Source: Cymbidium sinense
Taxonomy: Eukaryota > Streptophyta > Magnoliopsida > Asparagales > Orchidaceae
Direction of reading: 5' to 3'
Assembly: GCA_021442155.1 (NCBI GenBank)
Contig: CM038214.1
Coordinates: 314,681,001-314,745,000, forward strand
Length of the DNA: 64,000 bases
Below the pieces are notes generated by a model. It made no database searches. It was not told the DNA's origin and worked only from the letters and a program-made list of their open reading frames with translations. A program made the translations under genes and the position numbers. How positions within the stretch are numbered: the stretch's first letter is position 1; each line of letters opens with the position of its first letter. This document shows, one piece after another, positions 23,560 through 35,858 of this stretch.

Positions 23560-24640
23560 CAAGAGGATCATGGACCATCCAACCATGATAGATAATATCA
23601 TGAGATATGATAGTGGATTGATCCTAGAGATTAAATTCACCTTATGAGGAAGCATGTAGTGTTGTACCTTTGGGATGCAAAGATTAAAGCTAGGCAATGC
23701 TTCTTAATGGGTGGATAATTAGCCTGATGAGGGATTAGATGGAGGTTGTAGAGTGCATTTTCCTTTGTTCATCATTCTTGGGCCAACAAAGCACCAAAGG
23801 AGTCATCTAATGCATAGTGTAAAGTATGAGCCTGTTTGAGATAGAAGCTAGAACCGGCATCGTAATGCTTGATGTCTTCGAAGGCATGTACAGATTTGTC
23901 ATCCTACTTGAACTAGGTATCCTTTTTGATAAGTGCTGAGAATGGTTGACATCTTCTTGATAGGTTGGATATAAAGCTTCTAGATATGACAACGCCTTGA
24001 ATGATCCGTGAGTTAGACTTTTCGTGGGGTGGCATTTCTAATATCGCCTTGATCATCTCGATCAATTTTGATTTGTGGACAACAAACACAAGGAATTTTA
24101 AGCTACCCAAATGCACACTTCGTGGGGTTCATTTTGAGGTTAAATTATCTTAACTCTTTGAAAACTACTCATGTCAAAGAGATGGTCTTCCTTTCTCTAC
24201 TTTTGACCATAAAATCATCGACATAGCACTGACTTGATGATGAATGAGTTCATAAAGATTCAAGTCATAGCTAGTATGTAGCACCAACATTTTTAAGGCT
24301 AAAAGGCATGACCTTATAGTAATAGATTTTGATTAGGGTTCTAAAAATAGTGTTTCTTTCATTTCAAGGGCCATCTTTATTTTGTTATATCTAGATGAGC
24401 CATCCATGAAAGAGAAGACTGCATGAGATGAGGCAATTTCCACCATCAGGTCTGGGATTGGGAGTGGAAATTCATCTTTTGGACATGCCTTATTTAAATC
24501 CCTAAAATTGTCATATATATGAATTTCACCATTTTTTTCTTAATTGGGATGATGTTGGCTAACCAGGTAGGGTATTTTTTCTTCAGATGAAGCCAACATC
24601 GATCGCTTGACTTCAAAAATGACCTGTTGTTCTATGTCTA
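23560..24640 (-). pseudogene. reverse transcriptase and first RNase H, gypsy copy A
   Basis: The RT fingers motif (YPTWLANIIPIKKK-like) lies near 24525-24590. The catalytic box reads CYVDDFMVK with YVDD at 24214-24225, intact in this copy. FISNLSRRCQPFSALIKKDT at 23913-23976 is the connection region, and the RNase H follows down to about 23690. The frame is interrupted several times, partly by short deletions relative to copy 0. Confidence 0.88.
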
Positions 24641-24763
24641 ATCACATGCATCTAGGAGCTTGCTTGATAGGGTTACCAGTAGGCTCTATTACTAGTTTAT
24701 GGACTACTACATCAAGAACCAATCAGCCATCTCTTCATAACTCCATGCAAAGCAGTCCTTAAA

Positions 24764-25009
24764 CTAAGTTAATAGCCTAACTAAGTCATTAGTTTCAATT
24801 TTATTCAATAAAGAATTGATGTATGTCGGGCATGGATCTTCTTGAGTTCCTAAGTTGATTTTCTTGAGCTCGTCGATGGCTGACTTGATCTCTTCTTCAA
24901 ACTCTGGTGGTGCATCTTTGACTTCAAAATAATCTAGATTATCTAAAGTTTCTAAGCACAGCTCCTCATATGATTTAATGTGATTTAAAAAGAACCTATC
25001 AGATTCCAA
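24764..25009 (-). pseudogene. protease-RT linker, gypsy copy A
   Basis: An 81-residue open frame with YEELCLETLDNLDYFEVKDA, PPEFEEEIKSAIDELKKINL and GTQEDPCPTYINSLLNK matches the acidic linker that precedes RT in plant Tat elements (ELKEVNLGTEEDPRP-type). It is the best-kept open stretch of this copy. Confidence 0.85.
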
Positions 25010-25639
25010 ATGATTGGTGATGACTAAGCAGTAATCATCATCATCGACCCACTATTAATCCTAGTCCTCGATCTTGATTGAGAGCTTTTGCATTTGTTCT
25101 TCCATATTCTTTAGACCTGTGCTTTGACCAAGTCTGTGGGATTAACCATTTCTTTACTAAATTATGAACACAAGGAAAGAACCAAACAAAATGTATTTTT
25201 ATTAAATCTTTATATAAATTATCCTAGTGTTCTATCTTGACTTGAGGATGATGCTCCCAGAAAGAACCTCTGAGTCTTCTCACCTATGGATGCCTTAGGG
25301 GCTTCCTTGACTACAAAACCCTCAGCTTTATGAGGGACAAGTGGGTTAGAGCTAAGATTCCCAACTGATGCCTAACAGTTTCACATATAGACTTGAATAC
25401 ACTTATGCTTTGCCAATATCTATCCTTCAAGTTCACATCCTAGAAAATCTACTACCGAGAAGAGTCGTGTGCTAACCATATAGTCATCTTATAAACTAGA
25501 TTCTAAGTTTATATGGATAGTGTGTACTGGTAGCTAGATATATCTTTTATTAATAAGAGGTTTTCCACCCCTGGACCTCTAAACTAACCTCTCCTTCCCA
25601 CCTGTGGAGGTCGTGTCTACCCATATGTTTGAATGGAGT

Positions 25640-26045
25640 AATGAACCGTGAGTGGAATCTAATGTCAGGCTCCACTTCCTCCTCCAAGTTTATTTACCTC
25701 CCTTTATTTTCATTTTCATTTTCTTTTTTTCTTTTCTTTTTTCTTTTTTTTTTTTTTTCTTTTCTTTTTTTTTTATTTGTTTTAAACTTTGGCCAAGTTC
25801 AAGAATAGACTTGTTGATTTTGAGGGGTAGTAAGTACATCCTCATATATGCCAATTTCATGAACTGTAAATGGCTTGAGATCTCCTTTGACACAGTAGAC
25901 GATCCCACCTCTCATAAACTTTATACACTGATGTAGAGAGGATGGAACTATGTTGTTCTCATGCATCCATGGTCTCCCAAGAAAAGCATTAAAAGTTGTA
26001 TCCGAGTCTATATTGTGAAACTTGGCTTTGGTCTTTCAATCATCT
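25640..26045 (-). pseudogene. protease C-terminal part, gypsy copy A
   Basis: On the minus strand 25925-26010 reads IDSDTTFNAFLGRPWMHENN and then IVPSSLHQ, the conserved end of the gypsy retropepsin domain. A pure purine tract (pyrimidine on +, about 25715-25785) follows and would encode a Lys/Glu run. The N-terminal half of the protease, with its active-site DTG/DSG, is not visible, because the LTR-like segment starts only about 50 bases to the right. Confidence 0.8.
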
Positions 26046-26049
26046 ATCT

Positions 26050-27530
26050 CCAAGGGAAACACTTTTGGAGTGCGGATTCAATCTTCCCATCTTAGACTAA
26101 GAAATCTTCTAGACACTAAGACTTCCCTAGTCATAAGACAATTCTAACAATTAGGTAAACACTTAACCTAAGCCTAAAGACTTACAAGGGCCATGGATTA
26201 GGTTATGCCTTGGGATTAGGATAATCCACCTACCCTATAACCCAAATCCAATCCATGTTCACCTTCTCAAACAAAACCTCAGGTTCAATTCAAACATCAA
26301 ATTCAAATCCAAATCCAAACCCAAATATCAAAACCAAATGATTGAAGCCCATGATCAAATCCAAACTTGAAACCCATCCTAAGCCATATGACCTATCCCA
26401 TGGACTTTGCTATTAATCCAAACCAATCCAAAATCAATTTTTTCATAATCAATTTATACTTCAATCATCTTTCTAAATATAAATCAAATCTACATTCAAA
26501 TGATCAAAAATAAATCAAACTAAATCAAATTAAATCAAAACCATTCCTAAGCCATATGACCTATCCCATAGACTTAGCCAAATATTAATCCAAATCAAGT
26601 CAAACTCAATTGATTTACTCACAAATCAATCATATTTTCAATCATCTTCACAAATTTAAATGAAATATACATTTAAATCATCAAAACTAAATCAAACTAA
26701 ATCAAAATCCAAACCTAAGCCACATGACCCAACTCCATGGACTTAGCCAAATTCCTTCATTCCAAAACCCAAATTCAATTGGTTTTCTCATGAATCAATC
26801 ATACCTTCAATCATATTCACAAATATAAATGAAATTTACAATCATCAAGCCAAACCAAAATCAACCCAAGACAAACCCAACTTAACCCTGTTGACTTAAA
26901 ATGTTCAAATGAACCAAAATACATTTGAACCCAAGCCAATTCTAATTGAATTTATATATCAAACCCAAATCCATATATGAACTCAACCCAAAATCAAGCC
27001 AACCCAAACTATGGTCCACTTGACCAAAGTGGCCAATTTAACCTATTTGAGCCAAGTTCTAATCCTACAAATTGGATTGAACCAAGCTCATCAAAACCTC
27101 CATCATGATTATTGATCACCCTAGGTTGATCAATTGTCACAAATTACGCCAAACTGTTAACTCATTTGACCAAGTTAACCCCTTAACCTATATGAACCCA
27201 AACTAGCCAAATTGTAACCTAAGCCAAATCCCTTGAAACCAATGATTCATACCAAATCAAAATCAATTTTTGAATATAACTTGACCTTCAATTGAGTCAA
27301 ACCAAACCCACTTGGCCCACTTGGCCCAAGTTGACCAAATTGATTGCAACCAATGGCTCAAGTTCATTACAAATTAATTGTTGAACTTTACCAAAGCCAT
27401 GATTGGACCCAAACTTAAACCTAATAACTTAGCCCAAATCCAACCTAAAGTTTCAAGTTGGCCTAAATAAAACTAAATCCAAATAAATTGAAACTAAAGC
27501 ATATCAAATTATCAAACCTAAATCAACCCT
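26050..27530 (-). mobile_element. LTR-like segment, copy A (partial)
   Basis: It begins CACTTTTGGAGTG on the + strand, matching the TGTTGACCTCACTTTTGGAG start at 61117, though the outermost bases are missing here. It then becomes rich in AAATCAAA, TTGACC and GGTCAA. As it adjoins the minus-strand protease, the simplest reading is that it is the inner end of the 5' LTR of the minus-strand element. It stops at about 27530, where telomere-like repeat takes over, so it covers only about half of the longer copy at the window end. No paired LTR was found on the other side of pol. Confidence 0.6.
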
Positions 27531-27892
27531 AAAACTCCTAAACCTAAAACCTAAACCTAAACCTAATCAACTCTAACCTAAACTCTAAACCCAATTTAAA
27601 CCTAAACCCTAAACCCTAAACCTAAAACCTTAAAACTAAACCTCAATCCTAAACTTAAACCTAAACTTAAACTAAATTTAAACCCTAAATCTAAAACCTA
27701 AACCTAAACCTTAAACCCTAAATCAAACCCTAACTCAAACTTAAAACCTAAACCCTAAACCCTAAAACCCTAAACCCTAACCCTGACCCTAAACCCTAAA
27801 CCCAAAAAAACCTAAACTTAAACCTAAAGTTACTAAATAAAAAAAATAAACCTAAACCCTACAACCTAATAAACCTAAATCTAAACCCTAAG
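27531..27892. repeat. telomere-like array
   Basis: CCTAAA/CCCTAAA units, some with one C lost, directly adjoining the truncated LTR-like segment. The last 70 bases (AAAGTTACTAAATAAAAA and CCTAATAAACCTAAATCT) are the shared left flank of the GRP copies. Confidence 0.9.
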
Positions 27893-28326
27893 AATGGGCG
27901 AACTTTGACCGAACATCACCCAACCGCTTAGTCTAGATTTGGATGTGGAGGTGAAGGCGAGGCTGGTTATGCAGGGTGGTGGGGATCTGGAGGTGTGGAT
28001 ATGGAGGTGGTGGTCGAGTAGTGGTGGTTATGGAGGTGGGAGGAGACGGATGTTAGATGGTGGTGAGGGAGAGATCGAGATATTATGGATCCCAACCTCG
28101 GGGAGGTTCATGGGAACTAGAAACTAAAGAATGCTCGACCAATCTACGCTTATGGAACTGTTTTACAGAGAGACTGACTCTAGTTGTTTAAGGTTTTATT
28201 TGCTCTATGCATGCTCATTTCTTATCTATGTCATCTCTTGTGTCTTAGAATACTTGGTGCGTTACTTGGTTGATGAAATCAAAAAGAAGAAGTGTTGAAT
28301 ATGAATTTATTCTCCGTTAAAAAAAA
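27893..28326 (+). pseudogene. 5'-truncated retroposed GRP 3' end, copy 4
   Basis: The RRM end is legible as N-G-x-N-F-D-x-N-I-T. The glycine-rich tail spans about 27935-28105 and one frame gives YGGG-type peptides. The C-terminus NWRN is damaged by a point change that makes a stop at its Trp. The 3' UTR and poly(A) (28319-28326) follow. Copy 7 at 44590 is its counterpart in the next unit. Confidence 0.86.
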
Positions 28327-29612
28327 CTAAAAACCCTAAAACCTAGAACCCTAAACCTAAAACCTAAACCCCAAACCCTAAACCCTAAACCCTAAACACT
28401 AAAACCCTAAACCCTAAATAGTAAACCCTAAAACCTAAACCCTAAAAAGCTAAAAACCTAAACCTAAACTAAATAAAACCTAAAAATAAAATAAATAAAA
28501 ACCTAAACTAAACTAAAAACTAAATAAAAACTTAAACCTAAATAATAAACTTAAAAATAAATTAAAAATAAAACTTAAACCCTAAGCTAAAAAAAACTAA
28601 ACCTAAAATAAAAATAAAATAAACTAAACCTAAACTAAAATAAACTAAACTAAAATAAATAAAACCTAAATCTAAAACTAAAATAAACTAAACCTAATCC
28701 TAAACATAAACTAAATAAAATAAAATAAACTAAAAATAAACCTAAACCTAAACTAAGAAATAAAACCTAAAAATAAACCTAAAATAAAACCAAAAAACCT
28801 AAACCTAAAAAATAAAATAAAAAGCTAAACCTAAACCTAAAAATAGAACCTAAACCTACAAAATAAAATAAAAATAAACCTAAACTAAAAAATAAACCTA
28901 AACCTAAACCTCAACTAAAAAATAAAACCTAAACTAAAATAAATAAACTAAATTGAATAAAAATAAAAATAAAACTAAATAAAAATAAAAAAATAAAATA
29001 AACCAAAATAAATAAAAAATAAACTAAATAAACCTAAACCTACGAGTTAACTTCAAAAAAAAAACCCTAAATAAAAAAAACCCTAACACTAAACCCTAAA
29101 CCCTAAAACTAACCCTAAACCCTAAACCTACAACCCTAAACTAAACCATAAACTAAAATAAACCTAAACCTAACTAAACAAATTTAAACCCTAAACCTAA
29201 ATCTAAACCTAAACCTAAACCCTAAACATAAACTTAAGCCTAAACCTAAACCTAAACCTAAACCCTAAACACTAAACCTAAACCTAAACCTAAACCTAAA
29301 CCTAAACCTTAAATAACTAAACTAAAACCTAAAACCCTAAACCCTAAACCCTAAACCCTAAACCCTAAACAATAAACCCTAAAAAACCTTAAACCCTAAA
29401 GTCTAAACCCTAAACCCTAAGCCCTAAACCTTAAACCCTAAACTCTAAAAACCCTAAACCCTAAAGCATTAGCTAAAACCTAAAAAACCCTAAACTATAA
29501 ACCCTAAAACTTAACCCTAACCTAAACCCTAAACCTAAACCCCAAAACCTAAATCTACCTAAAGTAACTAAATAAATTAAAAAATAAACTAAACCTAAAG
29601 CTAAACCCTAAG
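28327..29612. repeat. telomere-like array with higher-order structure
   Basis: Clean CCCTAAA units (28327-28450) pass into an A-rich block (28450-29040), end at a boundary motif (CCTACGAGTTAACTTC, 29038), and return to clean units (29060-29610). The A-rich block is colinear with those at 30285-31055 and 31335-32095, so it is a copied unit and not random decay. Confidence 0.9.
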
Positions 29613-30029
29613 AATGGGCAAAGCATGACGACAGAACACCGCCAACCAAGCTCGGCCAAGATCTGGTGGAGAATGAAGCTATCGCATGGTGGTGGGGGAT
29701 ACAAGGTGCTCATATGAGGTAAAGTGGTGGTAGTGAGGGGAGTGAGGATTACATGTGGTGGTGGTGAGGAGAGATTGGGGATATGATGGTGGATCTTGCT
29801 ACTGAGAGGCAGTGGTTGATGGGAACTAAATAAGAACGACCACTATTGCTTACGGAACCATGTCTTTAAAGAAGATGGTTCTAGTTATCTTGGGTTTTTG
29901 ATTTGCTCTATGCGAGCTCATTTTTTATTTATGTCTTCGCTTATGTCATAAAAAAGTCAGTGTGTTACTTGGTTGATGAAATCGAAAAGAAGAAATGTTG
30001 AATCTAAATTTATTCTCTACTAAAAAAAA
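29613..30029 (+). pseudogene. 5'-truncated retroposed GRP 3' end, copy 5
   Basis: Same fragment as the other copies, with short deletions in the RRM end and in the glycine-rich tail. The tail can be followed from 29657 to 29818. The 3' UTR has TTGGGTTTTTGATTTGCTC at 29890, and the poly(A) run is 8 long. Its counterpart is copy 8 at 46530. Confidence 0.85.
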
Positions 30030-33000
30030 CCCAAAAACCCAAAACCCTAAACTAAAACTTGAACCGTAAACCTAAAACCTGAATCCTAAACCATAAACCC
30101 TAAACCTTAAACCCTAAATATAAGAAATAATATAAAAAATTAAAATAAAAACCCTAACCCTAAACACTAAACACTAAACCCAAAACCCAAAACACAAAAC
30201 CCTAAACCCTAAAACCCTAAACCTTATATCCATAAACCCTAAACCCTTAACCCTAAACCCTAAACCCTAAAACCTAAAAACCTAAACCTAAACAAAATAA
30301 AACTTAAAAAAAAAACATAAACCAAAATAAAGTGAAAATAAAATAAAAAAACATAAACTAAAACCTAAATCTAAACCAAAACATAAACCTAAACCTAAAC
30401 CTAAAAAGAAATAAAAAAAATGTAAACTAAACTAAAATAAAATAAATAAAAACCTAAACTAAACTAAAAAATAAAAACTAAAATAAAATAAAAACTAAAC
30501 CTAAAATAAAAATTAAATAGACCTAAATAAAATAAAATAAAAATAAAATAAAACCTAATCCTAAAAAATAAACCTAAAGATAGATAAAAGATAAAACCTA
30601 ATCCCTAAACTAAAAAAAACTAAACCTAAAATAAAAACAAAATAAACCAAAACTTTAACTAAAATAAACTAAACTAAAATATATAAAAGCTAAACCAAAA
30701 CCTAAAATAAACTAAACCTAAACCTAAACCCTAAATAAAATAAAATGAAACAAAAATAAACCAAAAACTAAACTAAAAAATAATACCTAAAAATAAACCT
30801 ACAATAAAATCCTAAATCCAAAACCTAAGAAAAATAAAATAAAAACCTTAACCTAAACTTATAACAAAAAATAAAACCTAAACCTAATATATAAAATAAA
30901 AATAAAACTAAACTAAAAAATAAACCTAAACCTAAAGCTAAAAAATAAATTAAAATAAAAAACTTAAAATAAATTAACTAAATTAAATAAAAATAAAAGT
31001 AAACCTACATAAAAATAAAAAATAAATAAAATAAATAAAACTAAACCTAGTAGTTTACCTAATTGAAAAAATAAAAAAAATAAGAAAATAAAAACAAATA
31101 AAAAAAACCAACAACCCTAAACCCTAAACCCTAAAACTACAACCCTAAACCCTAAACCCTAAAACCCTAAAACCTAAACCCTAAACCCTAAACCCTAAAC
31201 ACTAAACCCTAAAACCCTAAACTCTAAACCTTAAACCCTAAAACCTACAACCCTAAGTCGTAAACCCTAAACCGCAAACCTTATACCATAAACCATGAAC
31301 CCTAAACCCTAAACCCTAAACCCTAAACCCTAAAACCTAAAAACCTAAACCTAAACTAAATAAAACCTAAAAATAAAATAAATAAAAAAACATAAACTCA
31401 AATAAAATAAAACAAAATAAAAACCTAAACTAAAACCTAAACCTAAACCTCAACCTAAACTTAAATATAAAAATAAAATAAAATAAAAAATAAAAACTAA
31501 AATAAAATAAAATAAATAAAAACCTAAACAAAACTAAAAAATAAAATAAACCTAAAAATAATAAAAAACCTAAATAAAATAAAAACTAAACATAAAATAA
31601 AAAAAAATAAACCTAAAAATAAATAAAAAATAAAACCTAAATCCTAAACTAAGAAAAAAACCTAAACCAAAAATAAAGAAAATAAAATAAACCTAAACCT
31701 AAACTAAAATAAATAAAACCTAAAACTAAACCTAAAATAAACTAAACCTAAAACCTAAACTAAATAAAATAAAATAAACTAAAAATAAACCTAAACTTAA
31801 ACAAAATAAAACCTAAAAATAAACCTAAATAAACCTAAACCTAAAAAATATAAATAAAACCTAATAAACCTAAAATTAAAAATAAACCTAAACCTAAAAA
31901 AGTAAAATAAAATAAAACTAAACCAAAAAAACTTAAACCTAAACCTAAAAAATAACTAAAATAAAAAACCTAAACCAAAAATAAATAAACCTAAAATAAA
32001 TAAAAGCTAAATAAAATAAAACTAAACCTACATAAAATAAAAAAATAAACAAACTAAAATAAATAATAAATAAACTAAATAAACTAAACCTATCACCTTA
32101 TTTTATTTAAAACCTAAACTAAACCCTAAACCCTAAACCCTAAATACTAAACCCTAAATCCAAAAACTAACCCTAAACCCTAAACCAACAACCCTAAACC
32201 CTAAACCCTAAACCCTAAACTAACCCTAAACCCTAAACATTAAACCCTAATCCTTAAACCTAAACCCTAACCCTAACATTAACCTAAACCCTAAACCTAA
32301 ACCATAAACCATAAAAGCCTAAACCCTAAACTATAAACTAGCCCTAAACCCTAAACCCTAAACACTAAATCCTAAACCCTAAACCTTAAAGCCTAAACCC
32401 TAAACCTGAAAATAACCCTAAACCCAAAGCTAACCCTAAACGCTAAACCCTAAAAACCCTAAACCATAAAGCTTAAATAATAAACCCTAAACCATAAACC
32501 CTTAACCTAAACCCTAAACCCAAAAATCCTAAACCCTAAACCCTAAAAACCTAAATCTAAACTAAATAAAACCTAAAAAAATAAAATTATTAAGAAAACT
32601 TAAGCGTAAATAAAAAAATTAAAAAAATTCCTAAACTAAAACCAAAACCTAGACCTACAAATGAAATAAAATAATAAATAAAAATAAACTAAAATGAAAT
32701 AAATAAAAACCAAAACTAAACTAAAAAATTAAAATAAACCTAAGAATAAAAAATCTAAATAAAATAAAAACTAAAAATAAAATAAACCTAAAAAAATAAA
32801 ATTAAAACTAAATAAAAACCTAAAACTAAAAAAATAATCTTAAAAAATAAAACCAAAATAAATAAAAAACCTAAACCCTAAATTAAAAAAAAAACTAAAC
32901 CTAAAATAGAAATAAAATAAAAAAAATAAAATAAACCTAAACCTAAACAAAAATAAACTAAACTAAAATAAATAAAATAAAACCTAAACCTAAAATAAAC

Positions 33001-33674
33001 TAAACCTAAACCTAAAGTAAATACAATAAAATAAGCTAAAAAGAAACCTAAACCTAAACTAAAAAATAAAACCTAAAACTAAACCAAAAATAAAACCAAA
33101 ACATAAACCTAAAATAAAAAAATAAACCTAAACCTAAAAAAAAAATAAAATAAAAAATAAAACTCAACTAAAAATAAACTTAAACCTAAAAAAATAAACT
33201 AAAATAAAACCAAACTAAATAAATATACCTAAATTAAATAAACTAAACTAAATAAAAATAAAAAAATAAACCTAATTAAAAAAAAAAATAAGCTTAACTG
33301 AACTCAAATAAACAAAAAATAAACTAAATAAACTTAAACCTACCAGTTTACTAAACTTTTTAAGAAAAAAATCCTAAACCCTAAACCCTCAACCCTAAAA
33401 CTAACCCAAAACCCCAAACACTAATCCTACAACTATAAACCAACAACCCTAAACCCTAAACCCTAAACCCTAAACCCTAAAACCTAAACCCTAAACCCTA
33501 AACCCTAAACCCAAAAACCCAAAAACCCTAAACCCTAAACCCTAAACCCTAAACTATAAACCCTAGATTATAAACTCTTAAACCTACAACCCTAAATCTT
33601 AAACCCCAAACCTTAAACCCTAAACTCTAAATCCTAAACTAACCCTAAACCATAAACTAACTATAAATCATTAG
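30030..33674. repeat. telomere-like array with about three higher-order units
   Basis: About 3.6 kb. A-rich blocks begin near 30285, 31335 and 32545 with AACCTAAACTAAATAAAACC-like sequence. Each passes a mid marker (CTAAACTAAAAAAAACTAAA-like at 30605, 31645 and 32878), and two end at an AGTTTAC motif (31051, 33347). Spacing is 1.04 and 1.23 kb. Clean CCCTAAA tracts lie between blocks (31110-31330, 32110-32540, 33370-33650). Confidence 0.9.
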
Positions 33675-34098
33675 AATGGGTAGAACTTGATGGTGGAACA
33701 TCATAACCAGCCTTAGATCTTGGGTAAATGGAGAAGGTGAGGCGATTTATCAAGGTGGTGGGTGATTTGGAGGTGGTGGATATGGAGGTGGTGGTCGTAG
33801 TGTTGGTTATGGAGTTGAGGAGCTAAGTTACAACCATGGTGGTAGAGGGAGAGATAATGGATGGGATCCCTCGAGAGGGGTGGTGGTTTGGGAAATTGGA
33901 GAAATTAGAATACCGACCATCTACTACTTTCAAACTATGTCTTTCCACTAGAGCAATTCTACTTATCTAGGGTTTTGATTTGCTCTATGGGTGCTCATTT
34001 TTATTTATGTCATCGCTTGTGTCTTAAAACATGCTACTTGGTTGATGAAATCGAAAAGAAGAAATGTTGAATATGAATTTGTTCTCTATTAAAAAAAA
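33675..34098 (+). pseudogene. 5'-truncated retroposed GRP 3' end, copy 6
   Basis: This copy keeps the natural C-terminus best: near 33889 the bases read G-N-W-R-N followed by TAG. The glycine-rich tail runs from about 33730 to 33885 with GGY and GGGG stretches. The 3' UTR and a run of 8 A end it. It opens macrorepeat unit B and corresponds to copy 3. Confidence 0.87.
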
Positions 34099-34432
34099 CC
34101 TTAAACCCTAAACCCTAAACTAAAACTTAAAGCCTAAACCTAAAATGAAAACCCTATACCCTAAACCCTAAACCCTAAACCCTAAACCCTAAACCCTAAA
34201 CCCTAAACAAAACCTAAACCTAAACACTAAACCCTAAACCCTAAACCCTAAACACTAAAACCCTAAACCCTAAACCCTAAACCCTAAACCATAAAACCAT
34301 AAACCTTAAACCCTAAAACCTACAACCCTAAACCCTAAACCCCAAACACCAAACCTTAAACCCTAAACCCTAAACACTAAACTAACCCTAAACTAACCTT
34401 AAACCCTAACCCTAAACCCTAAATCCTAAACA
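34099..34432. repeat. short telomere-like array
   Basis: Clean CCCTAAA tract, among the most regular in the window (34150-34210 is a run of perfect units). It joins GRP copy 6 to the unique segment at 34433. Confidence 0.92.
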
Positions 34433-34550
34433 TTGAATAAAGATGTCATTAGGAGTAGATCTAAAGAATGACCTAATCTTAACATAGTTATGGTAGCTAA
34501 AGAAAATGTCTTCAAGAGACTTTCTCTAAATTATTGAGGAATTGAATACC
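34433..34550. other. unique segment bracketed by telomeric repeats, copy B
   Basis: Close copy of 17509-17615 (TTGAATAAAGATGTCATTAG at its start), again with telomere-like repeat on both sides. No function can be assigned. Confidence 0.6.
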
Positions 34551-34569
34551 CTAAACCCTAAACCTAAAT

Positions 34570-35858
34570 CATATTATAATATCATATATTATAGTATAAT
34601 GTAGCATCATATATTTGAGCATGTAGTGATGTGTTTTTGGATGTTATAAGATCTTTTGAAATGTTTTAGTATATTATGGTATTGTGCCCTATAGTCTATA
34701 TTAATATAAATCATAAAAATATTGATTTAATAAATGAGATGATGAAATTTTTAAATTTGAAGTGAGAATTAAGTTGTAGTACCAAATTTGTGCTATGCCA
34801 CTTGTAGTCCAAAAGTAAGATTTTATGTTCAAAATAAATATTATATGTTGAACATAGTATATCATCATATATCATAAAATAGTATTCTGCGCATTTTAAA
34901 TTCTTTTAGAATTTTACAATCATGCAGTCGAGCCTACACTAGTATTATTTATAAAAATGTTGATTTAGACTTTAAAAAGGTGGAATTTGGCCTAATTCAT
35001 AATATGAAGAGCATGGAATCATAATATATGGTTTCAATTTAAAATATGTAAGTGATATGAATAAAATATATAGTTTTTCATTATTTAGACTAATTTTATT
35101 ATTTTTAACTTAAGCAATCCCTTGTGATGTGATATGCAATATAATATAATATAATATGTTATAGTGTATTATAATATAGGAAGCCATAACATAGTGTAGA
35201 ATTATAGCATACTTGTGTATTACTACTTGTTGTTTAGCACATCTTAGTTTGTTATAGTATGATGTAGTAGAGTTTGTACTGGTATAATTCATAAAATACT
35301 AATTTATAGGCTGAGATGATCAAATTTGGCCAAATTTAAGGTATAACATCATTTATCAAAAGAATAGAATTTTGCATCCAAAATAAATGTTCATTTTTCA
35401 ACCAAATTTGATAATTTTTTTTCTTAAAGTGATTCATTTTAAGGTGTAATGTAAGATAATATATTATACAAAAGCATATTAAAATATAATGAACATAACA
35501 ATATAACTTCACAAATATATGAATGTGGTGGTGTGTTACTAAATGTTATTGTACATTTTAGTATGTTTTACTTTGTTATAATACATTGGGTCAAAACTCA
35601 CAAAATGTTAATTTGAAGGTTGAGATGGAAGAATTTGGCCAAATTCATGGCACACACTAAGATGCAACACCAAAATTAAGCTATTTTGTAGCATTTCTAA
35701 CAGAAAAATAATAATTTTACATCCAAAATGAACATTATTCATATTTTGTGAATGTTTTGCTATTTTTTTAAGTGATTCTAATGAGGTGTTTTGTTAGATA
35801 AAATATTATATTATAGCAAATTATAATATAATGTCATATATTATAATATAATATAGTG
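34570..35858. repeat. AT-rich tandem repeat, unit B copy
   Basis: Five diverged monomers beginning near 34570, 34850, 35130, 35446 and 35793, with the same AT cores and GAATTTGGCCAAATTC-like boxes as at 17635-18955. Monomer lengths of about 280-350 bases agree between units. A 60-residue minus-strand frame at 35110-35292 reflects the AT core only. Confidence 0.75.

Larger units (their letters stand above)
21640..26045 (-). mobile_element. Ty3/gypsy (Tat-like) element, copy A, internal part
   Basis: The most complete gypsy copy in the window. From right to left on the minus strand it has the end of the protease, a spacer with a Lys/Glu-coding purine tract, the protease-RT linker, RT, RNase H, second RNase H, integrase and the integrase C-terminal region, ending near 21740. 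No gag lies between the protease and the LTR-like segment at 26050. Frameshifts and stops are frequent, so it is not autonomous. Copy B (38281-42540) has the same layout, including the missing gag, so that loss predates the duplication. Confidence 0.92.
16822..33674. repeat. macrorepeat unit A (about 16.85 kb)
   Basis: This is the first full copy of a large tandem unit: GRP, short array, 107-bp unique segment, AT-rich tandem repeats, repeat modules, gypsy pol, LTR-like segment, array, GRP, array, GRP, array. The same order resumes at 33675. Matching landmarks are 16.5-16.9 kb apart along the whole unit, for example the RT active site at 24214 and 40781. Boundaries are set by GRP copies 3 and 6; any other starting point in the cycle would serve as well. 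Confidence 0.85.

Noticed and set aside
25690..25936. A Lys/Glu-rich minus-strand frame and its Phe-rich + strand shadow.
   Set aside because: Both come from the purine/pyrimidine tract between protease and linker of the gypsy element; neither is an independent gene.
33675..34098. A functional GRP gene, since this copy keeps GNWRN and a stop.
   Set aside because: The RRM is missing apart from its last strand, the frame is broken further up, and there is no promoter or intron. It is a 5'-truncated retrocopy.
17252..34432. A head-to-head telomere fusion site.
   Set aside because: All arrays have the same orientation; no switch from TTTAGGG to CCCTAAA was seen on the + strand.
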